A stretch of 32,559 nucleotides of DNA from JBDRDI01 sp043820875 (GTDB taxonomy: Bacteria > Patescibacteriota > Patescibacteriia > Patescibacteriales > UBA12075). Positions 7,503 through 16,470 of this stretch are shown one piece after another; positions within the stretch are counted from its first letter, which is position 1, and each line of letters begins with the position of its first letter. The position numbers and the translations under genes were made by a program. The notes under the pieces are model-generated. The model did not search any database. It saw only the letters and a program-made list of their open reading frames with translations, and had not been told where the DNA came from. The stretch lies in the NCBI GenBank assembly GCA_043820875.1, contig JBDRDI010000018.1, forward strand, positions 1-32,559, given 5' to 3'.

Positions 7503-7715
7503 ATGCCCCACTTTACCAAATACGCTGAACAAAAATTTGAAATATTAAATAAACACGGAGTCTTTATTACCAAAGAGCAGGTTGAGGATTGTTTAAAATT
7601 GCCTGAAAAAACAAATAAAAAATATGAATACTTAACTGCGGAGAAAGATGGAATTAAGATTGTTTATAAAAAAGAAGGTGAGATAATAAATGTTATTACG
7701 TTTTATCCGATATGA
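7503..7715 (+). CDS. DUF4258-like small protein, possible toxin
   Basis: 70 residues. The pattern (HFTKYAEQKFE at the start, a short helix KEQVEDCL with KLPEK, then strands GIKIVYKKEGEIINVITFYPI) fits DUF4258, a small fold compared with RelE/BrnT-type toxins. Its stop overlaps the start of the next gene by 4 nt (ATGA, 7712-7715), and that gene looks like DUF2283. The two families are often neighbours and are suspected toxin-antitoxin partners, but activity is not shown. The pair sits between the pilin genes and porB, 35 nt after the pilin-NlpC gene. Confidence 0.65.
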   Translation: MPHFTKYAEQKFEILNKHGVFITKEQVEDCLKLPEKTNKKYEYLTAEKDGIKIVYKKEGEIINVITFYPI

Positions 7716-7945
7716 TCTACGATCCTGAATCAAACATTTTAAGCTGGGAAGTGAGTCAAGGCAAAATCAACCACGCGCGGGAGATTGGAAATTTTATTTT
7801 TCATTTATCCGACGCCGGCCAGCCAGTTTTGATTGAAGTGTTAGACGCTTCAAAATTTATCGGACAATTTGATAAAATAAAAAATATTAAAGAATTAATT
7901 AAACAGAAATCAAACGGCGAGCCGGAAAATTTGCCGATAACCTGA
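7712..7945 (+). CDS. DUF2283-like small protein, possible antitoxin
   Basis: 77 residues. MIYDPESNILSWEVSQGKI, an acidic middle and PVLIEVLDASKFI resemble DUF2283, whose members begin with a short Y-D-x-x-x-D/N-x-L strand and often follow a DUF4258 gene. It overlaps that gene by ATGA and ends in TGA 5 nt before porB, so all three genes are probably translated in series. No DNA-binding motif is visible. The antitoxin role is inferred only from the pairing. Confidence 0.6.
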   Translation: MIYDPESNILSWEVSQGKINHAREIGNFIFHLSDAGQPVLIEVLDASKFIGQFDKIKNIKELIKQKSNGEPENLPIT

Positions 7946-7950
7946 ACAAT

Positions 7951-8868
7951 ATGACAACAAAAACAATAATAAAAAAGAAAAAGACTGATAAATTTTTACT
8001 CTCTCCCGGCCATCGCGCTTGCGCCGGTTGCGGACAGATGATTGCGGCTCGCACTGTGCTGGAATCTCTTGGACCGGACACCATCATCGCAAACGGCACA
8101 GGATGTTTGGAAGTGACAACAACACCCTATCCGGAAAGCGCTTGGAGTGTGCCGTGGATACATTCTCTTTTTGAAAATCCGGCCGCGGTCGCGTCCGGAA
8201 TTTCCGCGGCATTGCGTCAAAAAGGAGAAGACAAAAGAATCAAGGTCGTGGCGCAATCGGGAGACGGCGGGACATTTGATATCGGCTTTGGATTATTGAG
8301 CGGTATGTGGGAAAGAAACGAAAATATTTTGTTCATCTGCTATGACAATGAAGCCTATTCCAATACGGGAATGCAAGCGAGTGGCGCCACACCATACGGC
8401 GCAAAAACCACTACCACGCCAATAGGAGATGTCGGTTTTATAGGCTCGCTTCAAAGAAAAAAAGATATGATAGCCATAGCCTTGGCTCACAACGTTCCTT
8501 ATGTTGCGGAAACTACAGTTGGTTTTATTGAAGATATAAAAACCAAAATAAAAAAAGCAAGAAGCATTGAAGGCCCAAGCTACATCCAAATTCTTTCTCC
8601 TTGTGTACCAGGTTGGGGAACCAAACCCGAAAATTCCATGAAAGTCGCGCGCCTTGCAGTACAAACCGGTCTTTACCCCGCCATAGAATACGTTAACGGC
8701 GAGCTTACGAACGTAATAAAAGTTCCCCAAAAAACTCCCCAAGTGCGCGAATATCTCTCACTGCAAGGCAGATTCAAACACTTATTTAAAGATAAAAAGG
8801 GCGCAGAACAAATTAAACTGATTCAACGCCTCGCGGATGAAAATATTGTAAAATATAAATTGAAATAA
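7951..8868 (+). CDS. porB: Pyruvate/2-oxoacid:ferredoxin oxidoreductase, beta subunit
   Basis: Thiamine-diphosphate-binding beta subunit. 305 residues, the normal length. PGHRACAGCGQM (Cys24, Cys27), GTGCLE (Cys52) and a Cys in ILSPCVPGW make up the four ligands of the proximal [4Fe-4S] cluster. AQSGDGGTFDIG with YDNEAYSNTG about 25 residues later is the TPP/Mg motif. All are intact, so with porG, porD and porA the enzyme looks complete. It is separated from porA by two pilin genes and a DUF4258/DUF2283 pair, an unusual layout. The stop codon lies inside the 80-bp palindrome that ends the transcription unit. Confidence 0.95.
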   Translation: MTTKTIIKKKKTDKFLLSPGHRACAGCGQMIAARTVLESLGPDTIIANGTGCLEVTTTPYPESAWSVPWIHSLFENPAAVASGISAALRQKGEDKRIKVVAQSGDGGTFDIGFGLLSGMWERNENILFICYDNEAYSNTGMQASGATPYGAKTTTTPIGDVGFIGSLQRKKDMIAIALAHNVPYVAETTVGFIEDIKTKIKKARSIEGPSYIQILSPCVPGWGTKPENSMKVARLAVQTGLYPAIEYVNGELTNVIKVPQKTPQVREYLSLQGRFKHLFKDKKGAEQIKLIQRLADENIVKYKLK

Positions 8869-8941
8869 AATAAAAAATGCCATTTTTGTAGGCGCATGAT
8901 TAATCATGCGCCTACAAAAATGGCATTTTTTATTTTATTTC
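8862..8941. terminator. 80-bp perfect palindrome between convergent porB and rpoC (bidirectional terminator)
   Basis: The two halves (8862-8901 and 8902-8941) are exact reverse complements, 40 bp each. The GC-rich centre is GCGCATGATTAATCATGCGC; the outer parts are runs of A and T, giving a U-rich tail in either direction. It starts within the last codons of porB and ends 4 bp before the rpoC stop. It should terminate both convergent transcripts. Its length and perfection exceed what termination needs. Confidence 0.85.
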
Positions 8942-8945
8942 TCTA

Positions 8946-11900
8946 TTATTTCTCTATTTTATCTTGTTTTTTATCTCTGTATCCTGTGCCGGCCGGAATC
9001 AAACGACCGATAATTACATTTTCTTTTAATCCTTCCAAGTAATCCACTTTCCCATTGACTGAAGCTTCAATCAACACGCGCGCTGTTTCTTGAAACGAAG
9101 CCGCTGATAAGAAACTATTAGTGGTCAACGAAGCCTTGGTAATACCTAAAAGCAATTTCTCGGTTTTTGCTTCTTTCTTTCCGTTTTCACGCGCAATTTT
9201 ATTGGCTCGTTCCACAACAGCATGCTCAATAATTTCTCCTGGCAATAAATCAGTTTCACCGGAATCAACAACAAAGAAACGCGAAAACATTTGTTTGGCG
9301 ATTATTTCCACGTGCTTTTCATTCAATGGCTGACCTTGTGAAGAATATACTTCTTGAATCTCTTTAATAATATATTTTTGGGTTTCCAATCTTCCTTTTA
9401 ATTTATATAACTGTTGCAAGTCAAGACTGCCATCTGTTAATTGGTCTCCTTTCTCCACGTTTTGACCGTTCGTGACCAAAACAATAACGCCCTTGGACAC
9501 CACAAATTCTTTTATCTTTTCCGAATCTGAAACAACTTTTACGCTATTGTCCCCCACCTTAACAACCCCGGAACAGCTGGCCTTTATGCTGTTATTTAAA
9601 ATTTTAAATAATGCATCTCCTTTTTGAATGCTTTGGCCGCTTTTCACTAAAATTTTTACGTCTTTTTTCGCAGCCTTCTTCTTGCTACCATCCATCAAAT
9701 TCGTTTCTTTGACATATTCAGAGAAACCATACCTGTCAGTTGAGCTTCCTTGATAAGCTATCTTCAGTATTTTTGTTTGAGGGTTGGAAACGACAACCTC
9801 GCCCGATTCATTTTGGATAGTCCGTTCGGCTGTTTCAATCGACACTTTTCCGGCTACGTCCGCTATCAAGGCTTTCCTTTTTGGTGGACGAGCTTCAAAA
9901 ATTTCTTCCACCCTTGGAAGTCCCTGTGTAATATCTTCTACGCCGGCAATACCTCCGGTATGAAATGTTCTCATTGTAAGCTGTGTTCCCGGTTCGCCGA
10001 TTGACTGGGCGGCAATAACGCCAACTGCCGTGCCTTCTTGCACCAATTCATTATGTCCCAAATCTCTTCCATAACACTTGGCGCATACTCCTCTGTCTTT
10101 GTGACAGCCGAGAACAGATCTGATCCGAGCTTCTTCAATATTTTCATTTTTAATTTTATCAAAAATATCTTCAGTAATTATTATACCTTTTTTTACAAGA
10201 ATTTTTCCTTTTACATTTTTTAAATCCGCGGCCAAATATCTGCCAATAATTCTATCATAGATAATCTGCCCAGTTCGTTCGCTCTCTTCTTTGGTTACCA
10301 CAAGACCCTCTTCATCTCCGCAATCATCTTCAGTAATAATAATATCCTGAGAAACATCAACCAAGCGCCTGGTCAGATAACCGGCGTTGGCAGTACGAAG
10401 AGCCGTATCTGATAATCCTTTACGCACACCATGAGTGGAAATAAAATATTCCAACACACCAAAGCCTTTTTTAAAGTTTCCTTTAACCGGCAATTCAATA
10501 ATATCTCCGCTTGGGGAAGTAACCAATCCTTTCATGCCTAAAATTTGAGTAAGCTGCGCCCATGAACCGCGCGCGCCGGATTCAATCATGGAATAAACCG
10601 GCCCATCTTTTGGAAGATGCTTTCGGCAAATATCCGTTACCCTGTCTTTGGCGCCGGTCCACAATTCAATTACCTTACTGTATCTTTCACTTTCCGTTAA
10701 AAGGCCTTCTTCATATTGTTCCTGAATTTTGTCAATTTTTTCCTGCGTTTCTGAAATCAGTTGATCTTTTTCCGGCAACAATGGTAAATCATCCATGCCC
10801 CAAGACAATCCGCTCTTAGTAATAAATCCAAAGCTCTTTTCTTTTAATTCATCCAATAATTGAGCTGTTCTTTCCTTGCCGTAATATCTATAACAATCTT
10901 TAACTATTTTTTTCAAGTCTCCTTTGCTTAAAACTTTGTTTATGAATTTAAGCTTTTCAGGCAAAATTTCATTAAAAATAATTCTACCAACCGTGGTTTT
11001 AACAAATCCTTTTTGCCCGACGATTTTCACTTTGATTGGATCATGCAATTTAATAATCTTTAAATCATATGCCGATTTTGCGTCTTCTTCATCTGTAAAA
11101 TATCTAATATCTTCTTCTACAAAAACTTCGCTTGATTCGGAAGTAATATAAAATCCACCCCAAACAATATCCTGGCCAGGAGCCACAACGGGATCTCCTG
11201 TGGCCGGTTTTAATAAATTATTTGAAGAAAGCATAATATTCTTGGCCTCATAAACAGCCTCCTTGGTTAATGGAACATGAACGGCCATTTGATCTCCGTC
11301 AAAATCGGCGTTAAAAGCCGTACAAACCAAAGGATGAATTTGCAGAGCTTTACCATCAATCAACACCGGCCGAAAAGCTTGAATACCCAATCTGTGCAAA
11401 GTTGGAGCGCGATTTAACAATACATAAGCATCTTGAATTATATCTTCCAATATGTCCCAAACAATATCCACTCCTGTTTCAATAAAACGCGACGCGCTAC
11501 GAACATTGTGAACAATTTCTTTTTCAATTAATTTACTAATAATAAAAGGCTTAAATAATTCTACGGCCATAACTTTTGGGATTCCGCATTGATCTAATTT
11601 TAATTTAGGATTAACCACAATCACGCTTCGGCCGGAATAATCAATTCTTTTGCCCAATAAATTTTGTCTAAATCTGCCCTGCTTTCCTTTCAACGAATCA
11701 GCCAATGATTTTAACATTCTTTTTTGGCCTGTGGAAGCAATAACGGTTTTTCCATGCCGAGCTGAGTTGTCAATCAAGGCGTCCACCGCTTCTTGAAGCA
11801 TTCTTTTTTCATTACGGCAAATAACTTCCGGAGCATTTAAATCTATTAATTGTTTTAAACGATTGTTTCTATTGATTACTCTTCGATATAAATCATTAAG

Positions 11901-12914
11901 ATCGCTGGTCGCGAATCTTCCGCCGTCCAACGCCACCATCGGCCTTAAATCAGGAGGTATAACCGGAACTGTTGTCAAAATCATCCATTCCGGACGAATA
12001 TTGTTTGCTATCAAACTTTTGCATAATTTCAATCTTCTGATTAACTTCTCTTTTTTTGAATCCAAACAATCCAGCAATTCGTTTTCCATTGATTTGATTG
12101 ATTTTTTCAAATTTATTTTTTCCAATAATCCGCGAACGGCTTCAGCACCGATTCCGGCTTCAAAAATATGGCCATATTTTAAGCTCAAATTTTGATAAGT
12201 ATTTTCCGAAATAATTAATAAAGGCTTCAAATCTTTTAATTCTTTCTGCGCTTGTTCAAAAGCACCGGACAAATTTTCATATTTCTCATCTCGAACGCTC
12301 TCCAACGCTTCAATTTCTTTATTGATTTTTTCATCAGCCTCTCCGGCACTCGCGCCATCTTGCATCATTTTCGGTTTTTTGTTTTTTATTTGCTTAATTT
12401 GATTATTGAATTCACCTTCAATAACTTTCTTTTTTTGCTTAAATTCATTTTTAATTTGTTCAATAGTTTCATTTCTTAAATTTTCATCAACATTAATAAT
12501 AATAAAGCTGGCAAAATAAACAACCTTTTCCAACGCTTGCATGGATAACCCGAGAATCAATCCGATTTTAGATGATAAACCTCTCAAAAACCAAATATGA
12601 GTGCAAGGAGTTTCCAATTCAATGTGTCCCATTCTTTCACGTCGCACAATACTTCTGGTGACTTCCACTCCGCACTTGTCGCAAATAATGCCTTTATATC
12701 TTATTTTTTTATATTTGCCGCAATAACATTCCCAGTCTTTTGATGGACCAAAAATTTTCTCACAAAAAAGGCCGTCTTTTTCCGGTTTTTGAGTCCTATA
12801 ATTTATTGTTTCTGGACGGATAATTTCGCCGTAAGACCAAGACAATATTTCATCAGGAGATGCCAATTTGAGCTTAATGGCGTTAAAATCTGTTGTTTTT
12901 ATCGGATTAAGCAT
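8946..12914 (-). CDS. rpoC: DNA-directed RNA polymerase subunit beta'
   Basis: Largest catalytic subunit of RNA polymerase. 1322 residues, within the bacterial range. The N-terminal zinc finger has Cys63, Cys65, Cys78 and Cys81. The metal-binding catalytic loop NADFDGDQM begins at Asn535. The second zinc site is in GCHKDRGVCAKCYGRD near residue 930. GEPGTQLTMRTFHTGG is the conserved bridge-helix/trigger-loop region. No large lineage-specific insert is evident by eye. ATG at 12914 gives the standard start MLNPIKTTDFNAIKL. It follows rpoB by 121 nt, a spacer filled by a heptamer inverted repeat, and is convergent with porB. Confidence 0.98.
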   Translation of the reverse strand: MLNPIKTTDFNAIKLKLASPDEILSWSYGEIIRPETINYRTQKPEKDGLFCEKIFGPSKDWECYCGKYKKIRYKGIICDKCGVEVTRSIVRRERMGHIELETPCTHIWFLRGLSSKIGLILGLSMQALEKVVYFASFIIINVDENLRNETIEQIKNEFKQKKKVIEGEFNNQIKQIKNKKPKMMQDGASAGEADEKINKEIEALESVRDEKYENLSGAFEQAQKELKDLKPLLIISENTYQNLSLKYGHIFEAGIGAEAVRGLLEKINLKKSIKSMENELLDCLDSKKEKLIRRLKLCKSLIANNIRPEWMILTTVPVIPPDLRPMVALDGGRFATSDLNDLYRRVINRNNRLKQLIDLNAPEVICRNEKRMLQEAVDALIDNSARHGKTVIASTGQKRMLKSLADSLKGKQGRFRQNLLGKRIDYSGRSVIVVNPKLKLDQCGIPKVMAVELFKPFIISKLIEKEIVHNVRSASRFIETGVDIVWDILEDIIQDAYVLLNRAPTLHRLGIQAFRPVLIDGKALQIHPLVCTAFNADFDGDQMAVHVPLTKEAVYEAKNIMLSSNNLLKPATGDPVVAPGQDIVWGGFYITSESSEVFVEEDIRYFTDEEDAKSAYDLKIIKLHDPIKVKIVGQKGFVKTTVGRIIFNEILPEKLKFINKVLSKGDLKKIVKDCYRYYGKERTAQLLDELKEKSFGFITKSGLSWGMDDLPLLPEKDQLISETQEKIDKIQEQYEEGLLTESERYSKVIELWTGAKDRVTDICRKHLPKDGPVYSMIESGARGSWAQLTQILGMKGLVTSPSGDIIELPVKGNFKKGFGVLEYFISTHGVRKGLSDTALRTANAGYLTRRLVDVSQDIIITEDDCGDEEGLVVTKEESERTGQIIYDRIIGRYLAADLKNVKGKILVKKGIIITEDIFDKIKNENIEEARIRSVLGCHKDRGVCAKCYGRDLGHNELVQEGTAVGVIAAQSIGEPGTQLTMRTFHTGGIAGVEDITQGLPRVEEIFEARPPKRKALIADVAGKVSIETAERTIQNESGEVVVSNPQTKILKIAYQGSSTDRYGFSEYVKETNLMDGSKKKAAKKDVKILVKSGQSIQKGDALFKILNNSIKASCSGVVKVGDNSVKVVSDSEKIKEFVVSKGVIVLVTNGQNVEKGDQLTDGSLDLQQLYKLKGRLETQKYIIKEIQEVYSSQGQPLNEKHVEIIAKQMFSRFFVVDSGETDLLPGEIIEHAVVERANKIARENGKKEAKTEKLLLGITKASLTTNSFLSAASFQETARVLIEASVNGKVDYLEGLKENVIIGRLIPAGTGYRDKKQDKIEK

Positions 12915-12920
12915 ACAGTA

Positions 12921-13009
12921 TTTCGGATGTCAGATATCAGATGTCAGATTTCAGATAACGTTTTATAACGTTTATCCGATATCCGATATCCGAAATCCGA
13001 AATCCGGTA
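12921..13009 (-). repeat. Heptanucleotide repeats forming a long hairpin in the rpoB-rpoC spacer
   Basis: On the plus strand, five 7-bp units of TCRGATN type (12923-12957) face five units of ATCCGAN type (about 12973-13006) across a short AACGTT-type centre. In the minus-strand (rpoB-rpoC) message the arms pair as CGGAT with ATCTG, using G-U wobbles; on the plus strand the same positions would be A-C mismatches. This fits an RNA hairpin of about 40 bp between the two cistrons, perhaps a processing or stability site. It lies in an essential operon and holds no gene. Confidence 0.8.
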
Positions 13010-13035
13010 TGTTATATAATTTATAAAAAATATTT

Positions 13036-16000
13036 TTATTCTGTTTTATCTTCTGTTTTATCTTCTTCTTTCACGACTTCGTTTTTCTCTTCTTTATCTT
13101 TGCCATCACTGTTTTCCATTTCCAATCCTCCTTCTCCCAAGAGTGACACATCCAAGCATAATCCTTTTAATTCTCTGACCAAAACATTAAATGATTCTGG
13201 TACGTTTAATTTTTTAATTGTTTCACCTTTGATAATGGATTCATAAGCCTTGGAACGACCCGGAACATCGTCTGATTTAATAGTAAGAATTTCTTGCAAA
13301 GTATGCGCCGCGCCATATGCTTCCAACGCCCAAACTTCCATTTCTCCAAATCTTTGGCCGCCAAACTGCGCCTTACCGCCCAAAGGTTGCTGGGTAATCA
13401 AAGAATATGGACCAATTGAGCGTTGATGAACTTTATCATCCACCATGTGATTCAATTTCAGCATGTACTTATATCCAACTGTAATCTTATTATCAAAAGG
13501 ATTGCCGGTCTTTCCGTCATATAAAGTGACTTTGCCATCTTCCGGCAGTCCGGCTCGTTTTAATTCTTCTTTAATCTGCTCTTCAGTCAATCCATTCAAA
13601 ACCGGCGTGGCAACTTTATATCCCAATTTTTTTGCCGCAAAACCCAAATGAGTCTCAAATAATTGTCCAAGGTTCATACGAGAAATAATACCCAACGGAG
13701 ATAAAATAATATCAACCGGTGTCCCATCTTCCATATAAGGCATATCTTCAATCGGAACAATTTTTGAAACGACGCCTTTATTACCATGCCGTCCGGCCAT
13801 TTTGTCGCCAACTTGAATCTTGCGTAAATTTGCGACTGTCACTTGAATAGATTGAAAAACTCCGGCAGACAATTTATCGCCATCCTCTCTTGAAAAAACT
13901 TTCACATCAACAACTTTCCCATGCTCGCCATGCTCTAAATATAATGAAGAATCGCGAACATCTTTTGCCTTGTCACCGAAAATCGCCCTCAGTAATTTTT
14001 CTTCCGCGGACAATTCAGTTTCTCCCTTTGGTGTAATTTTTCCAACCAAAATATCTCCGGAAGAAACTTCGGCGCCAATCCGGATAATTCCTCGCTCGTC
14101 CAAATTTCTTAATTTTTCTTCGCTAATATTCGGGATATCGCTGGTAACAACTTCCGGACCAAGTTTTGTGTCCCGTACATCAATAGGGTAGTTCTCAATT
14201 TTAATTGATGAATATATATCTTCTTTCACCATTCGGTCGGAAATAATAATGGCGTCTTCATAATTAAAGCCTTCCCAGGTCATAAAAGCCACCAATACAT
14301 TTCTACCCAAAGATAATTCTCCGTTATCAATTGACGGTCCGTCAGACAATACCTGACCGATTTTCACCTTTTCATCAACTGAAACTATGGGTCTTTGATT
14401 AATACAGGTTTGAGCGTTGGATCTTAAATATTTTGTTAAATTATAAGTTATTGTTTTTCCTTTTTTATCTTTAATTTCAATTCTTGACCCGTCAACAGCG
14501 GATACAACGCCTTCCACGTCGGAAATAAGCACGTGTCCCGAGTCAATCGCGGCTCTTTTTTCAATACCGGTGCCAACAATCGGCGCTTCTGCCTTGACCA
14601 ACGGTACGGCTTGACGTTGCATGTTTGTTCCCATTAACGAACGTTGTCCATCATCGTGTTCCATAAAAGGAATAAGCGAAGTCGCAACAGAGACTATTTG
14701 ATTGGCCACTATACCCATAAAATCCACTGTGGTAATTTCCACGGTACAAGGCTGGCCGTACTTTCTCGCTTCGCATTTATCCACCAAGAAAAAACCGTTA
14801 TTATCAATTGGTGTTGTAGCGGATGTGGCTATATATTTTTCTTCTTCAAACGCGTCCAAATAAACAATCTCATCCGTGACTTGCGGTTTAATAGCAATTA
14901 AAACTCCACTGCCTAATTCTTTACTTATTTTTTCCGCCATTTTTTCGTTGATAGTTTCGCCGGCCCGAATCATCACTTTTTCTTTTCTGTCCAGAATATC
15001 TTCACGAGCGATTTTACCAACAGTAAGATTAATCTCATTTTTAATATCATGTAGAACGAGGCGATATGGCACTTCTAAAAATCCATACTTGTTTAATTTC
15101 GCATAGCTGGCCAAGTGTCCAACCAATCCAATATTCGGGCCTTCCGGAGTGGCAATCGGACAAATACGGCCGTAGTGTGTGGTATGCACGTCGCGAACAT
15201 CAAATCCGGCGCGTTCTCTTGTTAGTCCTCCCGGGCCCATCGCAGACAATCTTCTTTTATGCTCCAATTCCGCCAAAGGATTTGTTTGATCCATAAACTG
15301 AGAAAGTTGAGAAGACATAAAAAATTCTTTCACAACACTAATTACAGGGCGAGCATTAATTAATTTATTCGGAGTAATTGTTTCTATGTCCGCCGTACTC
15401 ATTTTGTCTATAATAATTCTTTCCATTCTGGCCAAACCGACGCGAAATTTATTTTGAATAAGCTCGCCAATCGCTCTCACGCGTCTGTTTCCAAGATGAT
15501 CAATATCATCTTCCTTGCCCTGCGTGACATTCAATTTAATAACTTCTTTAATTATTTCCGTTAAATCTTCTATTCGCAGAATTCTAGTTTGTTTGTTGTT
15601 CGGAATATCAAAATTAAACCTTCTATTAAGCTTATAGCGACCTACTCGATCAAAATCATATCTGTCAAACCTGAAAAACATTGAAAAAATAAGCTGTTTG
15701 GCATTTTCAGTCGTGGCCAAATCTCCTGGACGAATTCTTTTATAAATTTCTTTCAATCCTTCAGCCTGATTTTTTGCCACGTCTTTGGAAATAGTAGCAT
15801 CAATATAACCGACCTCATCTCCTTCGCGAATAATATCCACATCGCGAAAAAGTTCTTTAATTTCTTCGTCGGATTCAATTCCAAAAGCCCGTAGCAACGA
15901 AGTGACTGCCACCTTTCTTTTTCGATCAATCCTCACCCAAATAACTTTATTCGCGTCAGTTTCAATTTCCAACCAAGCGCCACGGTTTGGAATTATCTTG

Positions 16001-16470
16001 GCTCCATATTTTTTCATGCCCTTGACGTATTCAGAAGTAAAAATAACTCCGGAACTTCTGATTAATTGCGAAACCATAACTCTTTCAATGCCATTAACAA
16101 TGAAAGTGCCGTTCTTGGTCATGAGCGGGAAATCTCCCAGAAAAACCTCTTGAATCGTGCTTTTATTGGTTCTTTTATTCAACAATCTGGCTTTCACCCT
16201 TAAAGGAGCCTCATAAGTAATATTTTTCTTTCGGCTTTCCACTTCGCCAAATTTTGGCTCGTCCAAATAATAGTCTTCAAAATACAATTCCAAGTCTCTG
16301 CCAATAAAATCGGTTACTGGCGAAATTTCGTCAAATAAATCCAAAAGCCCTTCTTCCAAAAACCATTTGAAAGAATCCTTTTGAACCTCTATTAAATCCG
16401 GCATTGGCATAACAGTCTGAAAATCAGTAAAATATTTTCTTTCGGTTATACCTTGATGTTTTTCAGCCAT
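13036..16470 (-). CDS. rpoB: DNA-directed RNA polymerase subunit beta
   Basis: Second large catalytic subunit of RNA polymerase. 1144 residues, short compared with Proteobacteria (about 1340) but similar to other compact forms. FMSSQLSQFMDQTNPLAEL with HKRRLSAMGPGGL is the rifampicin-pocket region and shows no classic resistance change at the Asp, His or Ser positions, so sensitivity is expected. GDKMAGRHGNKGVVSKI and EMEVWALEAYGAAHTLQE mark the catalytic core and C-terminal clamp. The last 30 residues are an acidic/Lys tail with a duplicated DKTE. ATG at 16470 lacks a Shine-Dalgarno. The ribosomal L10/L12 genes usually found just upstream are absent. Confidence 0.98.
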   Translation of the reverse strand: MAEKHQGITERKYFTDFQTVMPMPDLIEVQKDSFKWFLEEGLLDLFDEISPVTDFIGRDLELYFEDYYLDEPKFGEVESRKKNITYEAPLRVKARLLNKRTNKSTIQEVFLGDFPLMTKNGTFIVNGIERVMVSQLIRSSGVIFTSEYVKGMKKYGAKIIPNRGAWLEIETDANKVIWVRIDRKRKVAVTSLLRAFGIESDEEIKELFRDVDIIREGDEVGYIDATISKDVAKNQAEGLKEIYKRIRPGDLATTENAKQLIFSMFFRFDRYDFDRVGRYKLNRRFNFDIPNNKQTRILRIEDLTEIIKEVIKLNVTQGKEDDIDHLGNRRVRAIGELIQNKFRVGLARMERIIIDKMSTADIETITPNKLINARPVISVVKEFFMSSQLSQFMDQTNPLAELEHKRRLSAMGPGGLTRERAGFDVRDVHTTHYGRICPIATPEGPNIGLVGHLASYAKLNKYGFLEVPYRLVLHDIKNEINLTVGKIAREDILDRKEKVMIRAGETINEKMAEKISKELGSGVLIAIKPQVTDEIVYLDAFEEEKYIATSATTPIDNNGFFLVDKCEARKYGQPCTVEITTVDFMGIVANQIVSVATSLIPFMEHDDGQRSLMGTNMQRQAVPLVKAEAPIVGTGIEKRAAIDSGHVLISDVEGVVSAVDGSRIEIKDKKGKTITYNLTKYLRSNAQTCINQRPIVSVDEKVKIGQVLSDGPSIDNGELSLGRNVLVAFMTWEGFNYEDAIIISDRMVKEDIYSSIKIENYPIDVRDTKLGPEVVTSDIPNISEEKLRNLDERGIIRIGAEVSSGDILVGKITPKGETELSAEEKLLRAIFGDKAKDVRDSSLYLEHGEHGKVVDVKVFSREDGDKLSAGVFQSIQVTVANLRKIQVGDKMAGRHGNKGVVSKIVPIEDMPYMEDGTPVDIILSPLGIISRMNLGQLFETHLGFAAKKLGYKVATPVLNGLTEEQIKEELKRAGLPEDGKVTLYDGKTGNPFDNKITVGYKYMLKLNHMVDDKVHQRSIGPYSLITQQPLGGKAQFGGQRFGEMEVWALEAYGAAHTLQEILTIKSDDVPGRSKAYESIIKGETIKKLNVPESFNVLVRELKGLCLDVSLLGEGGLEMENSDGKDKEEKNEVVKEEDKTEDKTE

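Noticed and set aside
7712..7948. UGA recoded as glycine
   Set aside because: TGA ends the DUF4258- and DUF2283-like genes at the expected family lengths, so it is a stop here.
12921..13009. CRISPR array from regularly spaced short repeats
   Set aside because: Units are 7 bp and contiguous, with no spacers, and they are arranged as an inverted repeat; no cas genes are present.
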